DNA of 64,000 bases, taken from the NCBI RefSeq assembly GCF_004005945.1, contig NZ_SACS01000005.1, positions 124,001 to 188,000 on the forward strand, given 5' to 3'. Made by a program: the position numbers and the translations under genes. Every line of letters begins with the position of its first letter. Position 1 is the stretch's first letter. The notes below the pieces were generated by a model that had not been told where the DNA came from, searched no databases, and saw only the letters and a program-made list of their open reading frames with translations. Positions 9,116 to 18,131 of the stretch are shown piece by piece. The DNA comes from Rheinheimera riviphila (GTDB taxonomy: Bacteria; Pseudomonadota; Gammaproteobacteria; Enterobacterales; Alteromonadaceae).

Positions 9116-9353
9116 TGAAGATCCTTGTTCAATTATTGGCCATTGACACCCTTCATCGCAGCTGAGGTAGGGCTGATGCAGACTGACATCGAGGCTAGGT
9201 TAAGGCGGTACGACGTCCTGATGACTCAGACGGTGCCGCAAAATAAGCATGGTCCAGAAAATGAAAATTGTAAAAATTATGGCCAGCAGCAGCAGAGCTG
9301 TGTATTGTTCCGCTGTCTGAATTAACGGGAAGAATGGTAGTGCAGGAGCAGGC

Positions 9354-10964
9354 ATGACATCGCGACGCGCATTCTACAAAACTAAAACCGTGCTCGTGGT
9401 TGATGATTCTGATCAAATTCGCAGCTACCTGAAAAGTATGTTGCTGCTGATTGGTTTTGATGACGCGATATTGGCTCGTGATGCCGAGATGGCGCTGGGT
9501 CATTGTCGCCGGATGCCGTTTGATTTTGTGTTGTGCGATTTTCATTTAGGCCAGGGCCGTGATGGCTATCAGCTGTTTGAAGTGCTGCGCAGTGAGCAAC
9601 TGCTCAAGCCCGACTGTTGTTTTCTGGTGATCAGCGCCGAACGCCAACGTCAGGCCGTGCACGGCATGGTCGAATTCCAACCTGCTGACTATTTACTAAA
9701 ACCCTTCAGTTATGCCGAACTGGAACGCCGGATATCCCGTGCTTACCATATCCGTCAGGCGTTGCAGCTGGCCTATCAGGCGATCAATCGTAAAAATTAC
9801 GAAGAAGCGGTGCAGGCTTGCGACCATATTGTTGATCACAAAAGCCAGTACGCCATGCATGCGACGCGCTTAAAAGCCGAATTGTTGATTAAACTCGACC
9901 GTTATGACGAAGCAGAGCATTTATATACCTGGGCGCTCACCGTACGGGAGTTCGGCTGGGCTCGGCTTGGCCTGGCAGTGACTTACGGTTATCAGGGGCG
10001 GCAGGATGAAGCGGAAGCGTTATTGCAGGAGCTTTCTGGTATTGCTGAAACCAAGACCGAAGCTTTAGATTGGTTGACCCGGTTGTACATCAGTCAGAAC
10101 CGGCCGGCTGAAGCACTCACCGCCGTGGAACAAGTGGCGCGGCATTCCCCGAAAAATTATCTGCGTCAGCATGTATTGGCAACATTATCCACCATCGACA
10201 ATCAAAAGCAGCAGGCGGTACAGGTGTATCAGCGGCTGCTAACCGCGTCGCGTTATTCGATGTATGACACCGCCGACAATATGCTGAATTACGCCAGAGC
10301 CATGGTCGAAGTGGCCAAAGATCAGCAAGAAAAAGATCGCAATGACACTTTTACCCGCATCGACGCCTTTGTCACCACCATCAAAAAACGGTTTCATCCG
10401 GCGAGCTTTGAGCATGATCGGATGGTGCTGGATGCCCGGATCTTATTACTGCAGGGCAAAACCGCAAAGGCGTTGGAGCTGCTACAAAACAGTGAAGAGC
10501 TGACCCTGGAAAAACCGCTGTCGCCATCCGGCATGCTGGACCGCGCCCGCGCCTATTATGAAGCCGGTAATTTACCGATGTGTGATCACTATATGGCGGC
10601 GCTGAGTACCGTGGCGCAGGATGATGATTTGTACTGCAGCGCGCTGAATCTGATGATGCAGCACGAGCAGGTGAAACATCAGCAATTGCGGCAACAGCTG
10701 ATGCAGCAAAATGCGGCCGGGATGGATGCTTTTGGTAGTGGTCAGTATTCAATTGCGATTGAGTATTTTCGTAAAGCGCTGGAAACCATGCCGGCCAACG
10801 TTAATATTGCGTTGAATTTGCTGCAGGCGATTAGTATGCGTGAACGTCTGACCGTCGATTTACGGGCTTTGGCGCAACATTGTGTTGAGGTGATCACCGA
10901 AGGACGTTTGCCGATGGAGCAGGAAAAACGTTACCAAGTGATCCTCGGACATCTTGATTTGTAA
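9354..10964 (+). CDS. Response regulator fused to a TPR-repeat domain
   Basis: A 536-residue protein. The N-terminal CheY-like receiver (about 10-135) has the acidic pair in VVDDSD, phosphoacceptor D62 (LCDFHLG) and the conserved lysine in LLKPFSY. The rest (about 140-530) is helical and consists of degenerate tetratricopeptide repeats (NRKNYEEAVQACDHIV, LDRYDEAEHLYTWAL, GSGQYSIAIEYFRKALE). There is no DNA-binding or enzyme output domain, so signalling is probably by protein contact. No kinase gene adjoins it. The ATG follows GGAGCAGG. The receiver-TPR architecture is known in Vibrio and Shewanella relatives; the partner is unknown. Confidence 0.85.
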   Translation: MTSRRAFYKTKTVLVVDDSDQIRSYLKSMLLLIGFDDAILARDAEMALGHCRRMPFDFVLCDFHLGQGRDGYQLFEVLRSEQLLKPDCCFLVISAERQRQAVHGMVEFQPADYLLKPFSYAELERRISRAYHIRQALQLAYQAINRKNYEEAVQACDHIVDHKSQYAMHATRLKAELLIKLDRYDEAEHLYTWALTVREFGWARLGLAVTYGYQGRQDEAEALLQELSGIAETKTEALDWLTRLYISQNRPAEALTAVEQVARHSPKNYLRQHVLATLSTIDNQKQQAVQVYQRLLTASRYSMYDTADNMLNYARAMVEVAKDQQEKDRNDTFTRIDAFVTTIKKRFHPASFEHDRMVLDARILLLQGKTAKALELLQNSEELTLEKPLSPSGMLDRARAYYEAGNLPMCDHYMAALSTVAQDDDLYCSALNLMMQHEQVKHQQLRQQLMQQNAAGMDAFGSGQYSIAIEYFRKALETMPANVNIALNLLQAISMRERLTVDLRALAQHCVEVITEGRLPMEQEKRYQVILGHLDL

Positions 10965-11112
10965 ACAAACCGAAGGTAAATCATTGTTCGGTCGTGATTT
11001 TTTTGAAGTGCGTTGTCACTTAGACGTGCTGGTGAAAATCAGCGGGGTAGTTTACTGGCAATTGTGGCGGGGCTTTTGTAAACTGCCGCAGAGTTAAATA
11101 CGGGGGATTTCA

Positions 11113-12144
11113 ATGATGTGGGCTATTTCAAAGCGGTTGACTACCGTGTTGTGTTGTTGTGCCATTGGTGTTGGCTGCACCCCAGCCGATCCGTTAAAGA
11201 AGTTCAGTGGCCCGGCGCAGGGTGCAACTTACAATATCAGTTACTGGAGCGATCAACCTGTTGATCAGGCCGCCTTGCAGCAACAAATCACCGCCGAGCT
11301 GGAACGGATTGATCTGGCAATGTCGAATTACCGTCCCGATTCCACCATAGAAAAATTTAATCAGTTGCAGACGATGGAGCCGGTGGAAGTTGGCACTGAA
11401 CTGGTGCAACTGGTGGCGCAAGCCCGTTTTGTCTCATCGCAAAGCCAGGGTTGTTATGATTTGACCGTCAAACCGTTGTTTGATTTATGGGGCTTTAAAG
11501 CCGATCAGTTTCATCACCCGACACCAGAGCAACTGGAGCAGACCATGCAGTCCATCGGGATGGCGAAAATTCATGAATCCGGCGCCGGGATGTTAGCAAA
11601 ACAGTTGCCACAGTTGCGTCTTGATGTATCTTCGATCGCACAAGGCTGGACCGTTGGCCAGTTGGCGAAAATTGTCGAACAAGCGGGCATTGAAAATTAT
11701 CTGGTCGAAGTCGGTGGTGAATTGTTAGTTCGCGGGAAAAAACCGGAACAACAGGATTGGCGCGTAGCGATAGAGAAACCGCTGCCAGGAGCCCAAACCT
11801 TGCAAAAAATAATTACCGTCAAACAAAATGAACCTCTCGCGGTAATGACGTCCGGCACCTATCGCCATTATTTTGATGCGGATGGTGTGCGCTACAGTCA
11901 TGTACTGGACGCCCGTACCGGTTCACCGGTGAAACATCAAACAGTCTCCACCACGGTATTGATTGAAGATCCTACGTTGGGTGATGCCTGGTCGACCGCC
12001 TTTTTATGTTTAGGCAGTAAAGATGGTAAACCGGTCGCCGATCGGTTGGGTCTCAAAGTGTTATTTATTGATCAACAGGCCGACGAGCTGATTGAAATCA
12101 GCAGCGATGCACTGCATAAAAGTCAGGCAGTGTCATTGCAATAA
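11113..12144 (+). CDS. apbE: FAD:protein FMN transferase (ApbE family lipoprotein)
   Basis: A 343-residue ApbE-family flavin transferase, which attaches FMN to threonines of target proteins such as Na+-NQR and RNF subunits in the periplasm. It has a lipoprotein signal with Cys in GVGCTPAD. Family motifs are M-S-N-Y-R-P-D-S-T, the FDLWGF region, DVSSIAQGWTVG, the VEVGGELLVRG strand, AVMTSGTYRHYF and YSHVLDARTGSPV. Neither an NQR nor an RNF operon is in the window, so its substrate is not local. GGGGG precedes the start at normal spacing. Confidence 0.93.
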   Translation: MMWAISKRLTTVLCCCAIGVGCTPADPLKKFSGPAQGATYNISYWSDQPVDQAALQQQITAELERIDLAMSNYRPDSTIEKFNQLQTMEPVEVGTELVQLVAQARFVSSQSQGCYDLTVKPLFDLWGFKADQFHHPTPEQLEQTMQSIGMAKIHESGAGMLAKQLPQLRLDVSSIAQGWTVGQLAKIVEQAGIENYLVEVGGELLVRGKKPEQQDWRVAIEKPLPGAQTLQKIITVKQNEPLAVMTSGTYRHYFDADGVRYSHVLDARTGSPVKHQTVSTTVLIEDPTLGDAWSTAFLCLGSKDGKPVADRLGLKVLFIDQQADELIEISSDALHKSQAVSLQ

Positions 12145-12198
12145 CTGGTTGCAACGGTGTCAGACGGAAGATGCCGTCTTGCTTCGCTGGTTGTTGAT

Positions 12199-12240
12199 AG
12201 CAGGTAGCAGGTAGCAGGTAGTAGGTCGCAGGTCGCTTGT
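12199..12240. repeat. 7-bp tandem repeat (AGCAGGT)
   Basis: Three exact AGCAGGT units are followed by AGTAGGT, CGCAGGT and a diverged CGCTTGT. The array lies in the 133-bp spacer between apbE and the YihY-family gene. It is intergenic, so copy-number changes would not alter a protein but could change the spacing in front of the downstream gene. Confidence 0.8.
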
Positions 12241-12277
12241 TAACCAGAGCAGGGAACAGCATTGATGGAACGATATT

Positions 12278-13183
12278 GTGGTTAAAACCTTAGAATGGCT
12301 AAAGCAACAGCTGCAACACGGACTGCAGATCACCAGTTTGTATTTGCAGCGCTGTCAGCGCGATCAGGTCGGCATGATCAGCGGTTACCTGGCCTATATC
12401 TCGTTACTGTCGCTGGTGCCGCTGGTGGCCGTGGCGTTTTCAGTACTGAATGCTTTTCCGATGTTTTCCAGTCTGCGACAGGATATCGAAGCTTTTGTGT
12501 ATGCCAATGTGGTGCCATCGCGTGGTGATGAGCTGCAAACTTATATCAATGGTTTTGTTGAAAATATCGGCCAAATGACCACAGTCGGCGTGCTGTTTTT
12601 GCTGGTGGTGGCATTGATGCTGATGCACAACATCGACAAAACGCTGAATAAAATCTGGCGGGTGCAAAAGCGTCCCCGATTAATGATTTCGTTATCTATT
12701 TATTGGATGATCTTAACGCTCGGCCCAATTTTACTCGGCGCCTCGATTGCGATGACTTCCTATCTGGCGGCGTTAACCCATCTCGCGGACAGTTACACCC
12801 CGATTTTATCGACGCTGTTTCTGACCGTCGCGCCTTATGTGGTGAGCCTGCTGGCATTCTTTATTTTGTATCAGCTGGTGCCCAATACCAGGGTGCGCTA
12901 TCGCTACGCCTTTTGGGGCGCGTTATTCAGCTCGGTGTTGTTTGAAATGCTGAAACAAGCCTTTGCCCTTTATATTCACCATTTTCCGACTTATCAGGCG
13001 ATTTACGGTGCACTGGCATTGGTACCGATTTTGTTTGTTTGGGTGTATTTATGCTGGGTTGTGGTATTGCTGGGTGCTGAATTAACGGCTTTGCTGCAGG
13101 AACTACATCAGCGTCAGCTTGAAGTTGAAGCTGAAACAGCAGCTGAAGCTGCCAAAGCGGAGGCACTGGATGTATCACCCTGA
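12278..13183 (+). CDS. yihY: YihY/BrkB-family inner membrane protein
   Basis: A 301-residue polytopic membrane protein of the YihY/virulence factor BrkB family (function not established; once misassigned as RNase BN). About six helices are visible (LAYISLLSLVPLVAVAFSVL; TVGVLFLLVVALMLMH; the SIYWMILTLGPILL region; VAPYVVSLLAFFILYQLV; AFWGALFSSVLFE; ALALVPILFVWVYLCWVVVLLGAEL), with family motifs IDKTLNKIWRV and YQAIYGAL. The C-terminal tail is Glu/Ala-rich. The start is GTG. It opens a cluster with pip and dtd, and the yihY-dtd-yiiD order matches E. coli. Confidence 0.9.
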   Translation: MVKTLEWLKQQLQHGLQITSLYLQRCQRDQVGMISGYLAYISLLSLVPLVAVAFSVLNAFPMFSSLRQDIEAFVYANVVPSRGDELQTYINGFVENIGQMTTVGVLFLLVVALMLMHNIDKTLNKIWRVQKRPRLMISLSIYWMILTLGPILLGASIAMTSYLAALTHLADSYTPILSTLFLTVAPYVVSLLAFFILYQLVPNTRVRYRYAFWGALFSSVLFEMLKQAFALYIHHFPTYQAIYGALALVPILFVWVYLCWVVVLLGAELTALLQELHQRQLEVEAETAAEAAKAEALDVSP

Positions 13184-14156
13184 ACCGGTCGAAAGTTACC
13201 AGACGTTGATGCTGGATCGCCCGCATCAACAGCAGATTTACGTTGAGCAAAGTGGCAACCCAGCCGGGATCCCCGTGCTGATGTGCCATGGTGGTCCAGG
13301 CGGCGGCAGTTCACCGTTTCAGCGCACTTTATTTGATGCCAAACGCTATCGGATTATTTTGTTTGATCAACGCGGCTGTGGGCATTCCACGCCTTTTGCC
13401 AGCCTGGACCACAACAATACCGCACAGCTGTTGGCTGATATGGAAGCGATTCGCCAGCAGTTGCAGATTGAGCAATGGGTGGTTGCCGGTGGTTCCTGGG
13501 GCAGCACGCTGGCGCTGGCATATGCACAAATGTATCCGGATCGTTGTCTGGGTCTGATTTTGCGTGGCATTTTCCTGGCCCGGCCGGAAGATATTGATTG
13601 GCTATACCGGCCCGGCGGCGGTGCCAGTCAGTTGTTTCCGGACTATTTTGCTGACTTTTTAGCGCCGATTGCTGCGATGCCGGGAGTCGACGTGCTGGTG
13701 GCTTATCAGCAGTTATTGCAGCATGTTGATTTGCAAGTTCAAACGGTCGCAGCGCAGGCCTGGAGCCTGTGGGAAGCAAGGGTTGCCAGCTTATTACCCA
13801 ATCCGGCGATGCGCCAAGGCGCAGTGGAGCCTGAATCGGCGCTGCCGTTGGCGCGGATTGAAAATCACTATTTCCTGCATCATTGTTTTCTGGCACCTCA
13901 GCAACTGTTACGGGATTTGCATAAAGTACAGCATCTGCCTTGTTACATCGTGCATGGTCGTTATGACATTGTTTGTAAAATGGAAAACGCCTGGACCTTG
14001 GCTCAGCAGTGGCCAGGCGCTGTGCTGAAAATCGTCAACGATGCCGGTCATTCGGCCAGTGAAACTGGCATCAGCCGCGGTTTGTATGAGATGTCGGTGC
14101 TGTTGGCGGATCGGCTGTTGGCGGATCAGTTAAGCTCAGCGGGGAATACCGCGTGA
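13170..14156 (+). CDS. pip: Prolyl aminopeptidase (proline iminopeptidase)
   Basis: A 328-residue alpha/beta hydrolase of peptidase family S33 that releases N-terminal proline from peptides in the cytoplasm. It shows the oxyanion HGGPGGG motif, the nucleophile elbow GGSWGS (S109), the catalytic aspartate in HGRYDIVC and the histidine in AGHSASE. The start is the ATG after GCGGAGG, which overlaps the yihY end by 14 bp; 17 codons of upstream frame were rejected. Its stop overlaps the dtd start. It is inserted between yihY and dtd relative to E. coli. Confidence 0.94.
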   Translation: MYHPEPVESYQTLMLDRPHQQQIYVEQSGNPAGIPVLMCHGGPGGGSSPFQRTLFDAKRYRIILFDQRGCGHSTPFASLDHNNTAQLLADMEAIRQQLQIEQWVVAGGSWGSTLALAYAQMYPDRCLGLILRGIFLARPEDIDWLYRPGGGASQLFPDYFADFLAPIAAMPGVDVLVAYQQLLQHVDLQVQTVAAQAWSLWEARVASLLPNPAMRQGAVEPESALPLARIENHYFLHHCFLAPQQLLRDLHKVQHLPCYIVHGRYDIVCKMENAWTLAQQWPGAVLKIVNDAGHSASETGISRGLYEMSVLLADRLLADQLSSAGNTA

Positions 14157-14590
14157 TTGCGTTATTACAGCGGGTACGCCGTGCAGAAGTGCAGGTCGAC
14201 GATCAGGTGGTCGGCAAAATCGGACCCGGGCTGTTGGTATTGCTTGGGGTGGAAGCCACTGATCAACCGGCGATGCTGAAAAAGCTGGCCGACAAAGTAC
14301 TGAATTATCGGCTGTTTAACGACGAAAACGGCAAAATGAACCTGAATTTACAGCAAGTTGGCGGTGAGCTGTTGGTGGTGTCGCAATTTACGCTGGCGGC
14401 GGATACCAATTCCGGTTTACGACCAAGCTTTACCCCAGCGGCGTTACCGGCGGTGGCTGAGCCTTTGTATCAGCAATTTGTGCAGTATTGCAAAACACAG
14501 GGCGTGGCCGTGGCGACCGGGCAATTTGGTGCCGATATGCAAGTCAGTCTGGTCAACGATGGGCCTGTGACTTTTTGGCTGCAGGTCTGA
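14153..14590 (+). CDS. dtd: D-aminoacyl-tRNA deacylase
   Basis: A 145-residue enzyme that hydrolyses D-aminoacyl-tRNAs, protecting translation. Length is the family norm. Motifs are the N-terminal [15 protein letters not shown], the SQFTLAAD active-site segment and the C-terminal [11 protein letters not shown] with the Gly-Pro motif. The start is GTG overlapping the pip stop (GTGA), so translation is coupled. Confidence 0.97.
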   Translation: MIALLQRVRRAEVQVDDQVVGKIGPGLLVLLGVEATDQPAMLKKLADKVLNYRLFNDENGKMNLNLQQVGGELLVVSQFTLAADTNSGLRPSFTPAALPAVAEPLYQQFVQYCKTQGVAVATGQFGADMQVSLVNDGPVTFWLQV

Positions 14591-14605
14591 GTTTTTTTCG
14601 GATAT

Positions 14606-15238
14606 TTACCCGCCAAGCCATAACTGATTCAGGTAACCTGGCACCTTGTAACAGACCAGTTTAACTGGCTGCTGCTGCCAGAATTGTTGCCATTGCGCTG
14701 GCGGTTCGCCCGGCAGATTGATACAAAACCAACCCTTTTCAGCCCGCAGTTGCAGGAGCGCCAGCATCAGCGCTTGCCAGTTTTCCGGCCATGGATAAAT
14801 ATCGACAAAAATCACTTCAAATCGCTCTGGTTTAACCAGTGCGTCGCAGGCAAAACTCGCGGCGTCGGCGCAGATTAAGCTTTCGTTCGGATGCGGCTGT
14901 GGCCGGAAAAATTGCTGATAAGCCTCGATGATCAGTGGCTGTTGTTCCACAGTCACCACCTGACGCTCTGGCCAGCGCGCCGCCAACACCCGATTAAATT
15001 CACCGCCGCCTAAGCCAATCTGCAATAAACGTTGCCAGGGTTTGTCGGCCAGCCAGTCCAGTAACTGCAGCAAATGCGGGTAGCTCGGACTTGCCGGTTG
15101 GTGTAGCTGCATCTGACTTTGCCGCTGGCCATTGAGCACCAAATACCGCCGCTGTTCGTCCTGCTCCACGCGCAAGTCAACCGTTGCTGTGCGTTGCCAG
15201 CTGAGAATGGCTTGAGTTCTGTTGTCGCTTTGTTCCAC
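14606..15238 (-). CDS. Spermidine-synthase-like methyltransferase-fold protein
   Basis: About 210 residues with a Rossmann fold of the spermidine synthase type: a glycine-rich loop LLQIGLGGGEFNRVLAARWP, an acidic strand end VVTVEQQPLIIEAYQQFF, and ICADAASFACDAL followed by FEVIFVDIYPWPENW. It lacks the N-terminal beta-barrel of genuine SpeE, so substrate and reaction cannot be assigned. I chose the GTG at 15238 because GAGGG stands just upstream. A longer TTG start at 15298 would leave only 2 bp to the divergent gene at 15301. Confidence 0.75.
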   Translation of the reverse strand: MEQSDNRTQAILSWQRTATVDLRVEQDEQRRYLVLNGQRQSQMQLHQPASPSYPHLLQLLDWLADKPWQRLLQIGLGGGEFNRVLAARWPERQVVTVEQQPLIIEAYQQFFRPQPHPNESLICADAASFACDALVKPERFEVIFVDIYPWPENWQALMLALLQLRAEKGWFCINLPGEPPAQWQQFWQQQPVKLVCYKVPGYLNQLWLGG

Positions 15239-15300
15239 AATGCCCTCAATTTTTATCGCTGCTGCAATCCATACTGCAGTGCTGAACCCAAGGATCAACG

Positions 15301-16221
15301 ATGAAGTGGCAGCTTATTACGCCTTCAACAGAAGCTCAATGGCAGGGCTATTATCAACTTCGCTATCAAGTGTTACGGGCACCGTGGCAACAACCACCCG
15401 GATCTGAGCGTGATGAGCTCGAAGCAGAGGCGCAGCATCGGATGATCGTGGATGCGGCAGGCGAAGTACTGGCGGTTGGCCGCTTGCATTTAGTGGATGC
15501 GGACACCGCGCAAGTACGATATATGGCGGTAGCCGAGGCCGCTCGGGGCACTGGTTTAGGCGCAGTAATGCTACAGGCGCTAGAGGAACAGGCCGTGATC
15601 ATTGGTGCAAAGCGCGTCATTTTAAATGCCCGCGACAGCGCAGTGGTTTTTTACAAAAAGTCCGGTTATCAGCTGGGTGCCGAACAATCGCCGCTATTTG
15701 GTATTGCACACTGGCAAATGCATAAAGCCCTGTATCTGGCAGGTTCTGCTGCAGAAAGGCAAAGCTGGGTGCAGGCATTAACGCTGACCTGGCAACAAGG
15801 CATTCCACTTTCTGAGTTTATGCAGTTACAGGTGCAGAGTTTTGATGGCCATCAGCTGCAATGTAAAGCGCCGCTGGCACCGAATAAAAACCCACATCAA
15901 ACCATGTTTGCCGGCAGTATTTACAGCATGGCGACCTTAACCGGTTGGGGCATGGTGTTTCTGCAAATGAAAGCTCTGGGATTACAAGGGGATATCGTGC
16001 TGGCGGATGCGCAGATCCGTTATCTGGCACCGCTGCAGCAGACACCCTCCGCCAAAGTCGACTTGCTGCAACTCAAAGGTGATTTAACGCCGCTGGCGCG
16101 TGGCCTCAAAGTGCGGCAGCACCTTAAAGTACAGATTATGGATGGCGACAATCAAGTGGCTGAATTTGAAGGGCGTTTTGTGGTGTTGCCACTACAGCCA
16201 GCACAAGGACATGGACATTGA
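15301..16221 (+). CDS. yiiD: GNAT acetyltransferase-thioesterase fusion (YiiD/FabY-like)
   Basis: A 306-residue two-domain protein. Residues about 1-140 are a GNAT fold with the acetyl-CoA loop region ARGTGLGAVMLQALEEQA and the VFYKKSGYQ strand. Residues about 150-300 match the hot-dog-like YiiD C-terminal domain (NKNPHQTMFAGSIYSMATLTGWG). E. coli YiiD/FabY has the same fusion and has been linked to initiation of fatty acid synthesis. Genomic order after yihY and dtd is the same. The next gene begins at its stop codon (TGATG). Confidence 0.85.
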   Translation: MKWQLITPSTEAQWQGYYQLRYQVLRAPWQQPPGSERDELEAEAQHRMIVDAAGEVLAVGRLHLVDADTAQVRYMAVAEAARGTGLGAVMLQALEEQAVIIGAKRVILNARDSAVVFYKKSGYQLGAEQSPLFGIAHWQMHKALYLAGSAAERQSWVQALTLTWQQGIPLSEFMQLQVQSFDGHQLQCKAPLAPNKNPHQTMFAGSIYSMATLTGWGMVFLQMKALGLQGDIVLADAQIRYLAPLQQTPSAKVDLLQLKGDLTPLARGLKVRQHLKVQIMDGDNQVAEFEGRFVVLPLQPAQGHGH

Positions 16222-17108
16222 TGCAAAAGATTCAAAACACGCAAAAAGTGGTGATTATTGGTTGCGGCTGGTTAGGGCAGCAGCTTGGAACTTTGTTGGC
16301 GGCACAAGGTTTTTTGGTGTATGGCAGTCGGCAAAGTAGTGCTGGCCTGGCGGAGTTACCCGCTGAAATTCAGCCGTTATTATTGCAGTTACCACTGCAT
16401 GTGCTGGAACTTGAACTGACGGGCATATTAAAAGACAGTTGGCTGATTTGTGCCATTCCACCTGCGGCGCGCCAGCAAAGCGCCGCAGATTATGCGCAGC
16501 AGCTACAAAGTCTGGTCGAAGTGGCGACCGTTGCCGGCGTACGTGGTGCGATCCATTGCTCCAGTACCGGGGTTTATCAGGGGCTGTCTGGCGATGTTGA
16601 TGAACAAAGCTTGCTGCCAAATTTGGAGCAAAGCGAGCTGCAAAGTATGGAACAAAGCCCTGCAGGGAACACAAAACCCCAGAACTGCCGAGCCGCCGCA
16701 CTGCTCGAAGCTGAGCAGATCCTGCAACAAATCCCGAACTGCTTTACATTAAGGCTGGCCGGACTAATTGGCCCGGGTCGCAATCCGGCGCGGTTTGGCC
16801 AGGGGCGAACCTTATCCGGACCCCAACTGCCGGTGAATCTGGTGCATGCTGCTGATATTGGTCGCTTTGTGCTGAATTTACTGACCACGACAGTGGCGCC
16901 ACACCATCAGCTGTTTAATTTGTGTTGTCCGGAGCATCCGCTCAAAGCCGATTTTTACCATACAGCAGCGGTACAAGCTGGGTTACCGCCAGTGAGTTTC
17001 AGTGCAGCGGATGAACCAGCGCGGCGGATTTTATCGCGACGTAGTCAACAACAACCTGGTTTTGAGTATCAGTTTCTATCACCATTACAGGCATTAACGT
17101 CCTGTTAA
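16221..17108 (+). CDS. NAD(P)-binding SDR-type protein (YeeZ-like)
   Basis: 295 residues. The N-terminal nucleotide-binding loop is VVIIGCGWLGQQLG, a GxGxxG variant. Other features typical of atypical extended SDR or YeeZ-like proteins are AIPPAARQ, the CSSTGVYQG strand at the position of the active-site serine/tyrosine, LRLAGLIGPGRNP, and NLVHAADIGRFVL near the C-terminus. Substrate is unknown. The ATG overlaps the upstream stop (TGATG); a TTG one codon earlier is possible but less likely. Confidence 0.8.
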   Translation: MQKIQNTQKVVIIGCGWLGQQLGTLLAAQGFLVYGSRQSSAGLAELPAEIQPLLLQLPLHVLELELTGILKDSWLICAIPPAARQQSAADYAQQLQSLVEVATVAGVRGAIHCSSTGVYQGLSGDVDEQSLLPNLEQSELQSMEQSPAGNTKPQNCRAAALLEAEQILQQIPNCFTLRLAGLIGPGRNPARFGQGRTLSGPQLPVNLVHAADIGRFVLNLLTTTVAPHHQLFNLCCPEHPLKADFYHTAAVQAGLPPVSFSAADEPARRILSRRSQQQPGFEYQFLSPLQALTSC

Positions 17109-17215
17109 ATGAGCAGATCCTGCACCGGGATTTATCAGATTTTTATCACAGCTCAATTAAGTTTCGAAATCCGAACCGGCAGATAATCTGCGGCAACTTC
17201 ACACAAGGTTGCCGT

Positions 17216-17803
17216 ATGACAAACAAATGGATCCTGGGTTCAGCTTTAAGTACTTTGGCTGGTATTGTAGCGGCAGCAGTTTATCTGGTGTTGCTGCAGC
17301 CGATACATGAGCCTCGCGAACTGCCGAATTATCATGCGGAATGGTTGTTGTGGTTTTTTCTGGCGATGGTGCTGGTGTCGATGCTGGTCAATTTGTCGGT
17401 GTTGATTGCGCCCCCAGCCAGCTGGCTGAAGTTGTTGCCAAGGATAGCTTCGAATCAGCACAGTCATAAACAGCAATTAAATCAATATCAACAGCAGCTG
17501 CAATTGTTTTTGCAGCTGCACCAGTCCCAGCTGCAACGGTTAACCAGTCAGGCAGATATTTATTTGTGGGGGTTGCCACCGCAGCCGGTGTTATTACAAA
17601 TTGCCGTGAACGGAACACAGCAGGCGGGTATAGAAGAAATGCGACAGTTGTTTCGCTGGATGTTGACCCATCAATGCCGGCAAGGATTTTATCTGTCGCC
17701 CCAACCCCCCGATCTGCAAGCCGAAATTTTCGCCAGAGAAGCCGGCATCGACATCGTTGATCTGCAGACACTGCAAAAACTGCATTTAGCAGTGAATGGA
17801 TAA
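17216..17803 (+). CDS. Small membrane protein with possible nuclease-fold C-terminus
   Basis: A 195-residue protein with two N-terminal helices (ILGSALSTLAGIVAAAVYLV; WLLWFFLAMVLVSMLVNLSV), then a Gln-rich coiled segment (about 80-110), and a soluble C-terminal domain (about 110-190). The end, GFYLSPQPPDLQAEIFAREA then GIDIVDLQTLQKL, resembles the last strands and helices of Mrr-like endonuclease-fold domains, where a strand, an 'A..FA' helix and '.IDL..L' follow each other. The catalytic D-ExK motif is not evident, so activity is doubtful. Family not recognised; the fold idea is inference. Confidence 0.6.
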   Translation: MTNKWILGSALSTLAGIVAAAVYLVLLQPIHEPRELPNYHAEWLLWFFLAMVLVSMLVNLSVLIAPPASWLKLLPRIASNQHSHKQQLNQYQQQLQLFLQLHQSQLQRLTSQADIYLWGLPPQPVLLQIAVNGTQQAGIEEMRQLFRWMLTHQCRQGFYLSPQPPDLQAEIFAREAGIDIVDLQTLQKLHLAVNG

Positions 17804-17936
17804 ATTCCTTCGCAAATCAATGATAATATCAAGTTTTCATAAGGTTTTTCTTGTCTCTGTTTTGGCAATATGGAATGGCTTTAACTGAGAAAGGAACAAC
17901 ATAAATCCAAGGTTGGATACCAAACGCTCCCTGCCT

Positions 17937-17960
17937 GGCTGGACTTAGTCCAGCCTTTTT
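17937..17960 (+). terminator. Rho-independent terminator
   Basis: GGCTGGAC-TTA-GTCCAGCC followed by TTTTT is a perfect 8-bp stem with a three-base loop. It ends the plus-strand cluster about 130 bp after the small membrane protein gene. Confidence 0.9.
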
Positions 17961-17963
17961 CTT

Positions 17964-18085
17964 ATACCCGTCATCCTTGAAGATTCGGGGTTGTTGCCTT
18001 CGCTCGCCTCAGTCACATAGGACAACTATGCTCCTGAGGTCTCGCTCGTTCGTCGCCTACCCGAATCATCAATGATTTTGGGTAT
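17964..18085. repeat. 122-bp composite palindromic element
   Basis: The two ends are divergent, inverted copies of the dispersed repeat: ACCCGTCATCCTTGAAGATT on the left and ACCCGAATCATCAATGATTT ending GGGTAT on the right. Between them a central hairpin is visible: CTCAG...CTGAG enclosing CATAG-GACAA-CTATG. The pattern is that of a small non-coding mobile palindromic element (MITE-like). It fills most of the 328-bp spacer between the membrane protein and chemoreceptor genes; the terminator is the only other feature there. Confidence 0.65.
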
Positions 18086-18131
18086 GGACTGGTAACCTAT
18101 CGAAAGTGAGCTAGCGAAAAATGTGGGGATG

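Noticed and set aside
15239-15298. TTG start for the spermidine-synthase-like gene
   Set aside because: It would put the two divergent starts 2 bp apart with the ribosome site inside the neighbour's coding sequence; GTG at 15238 has GAGGG upstream.
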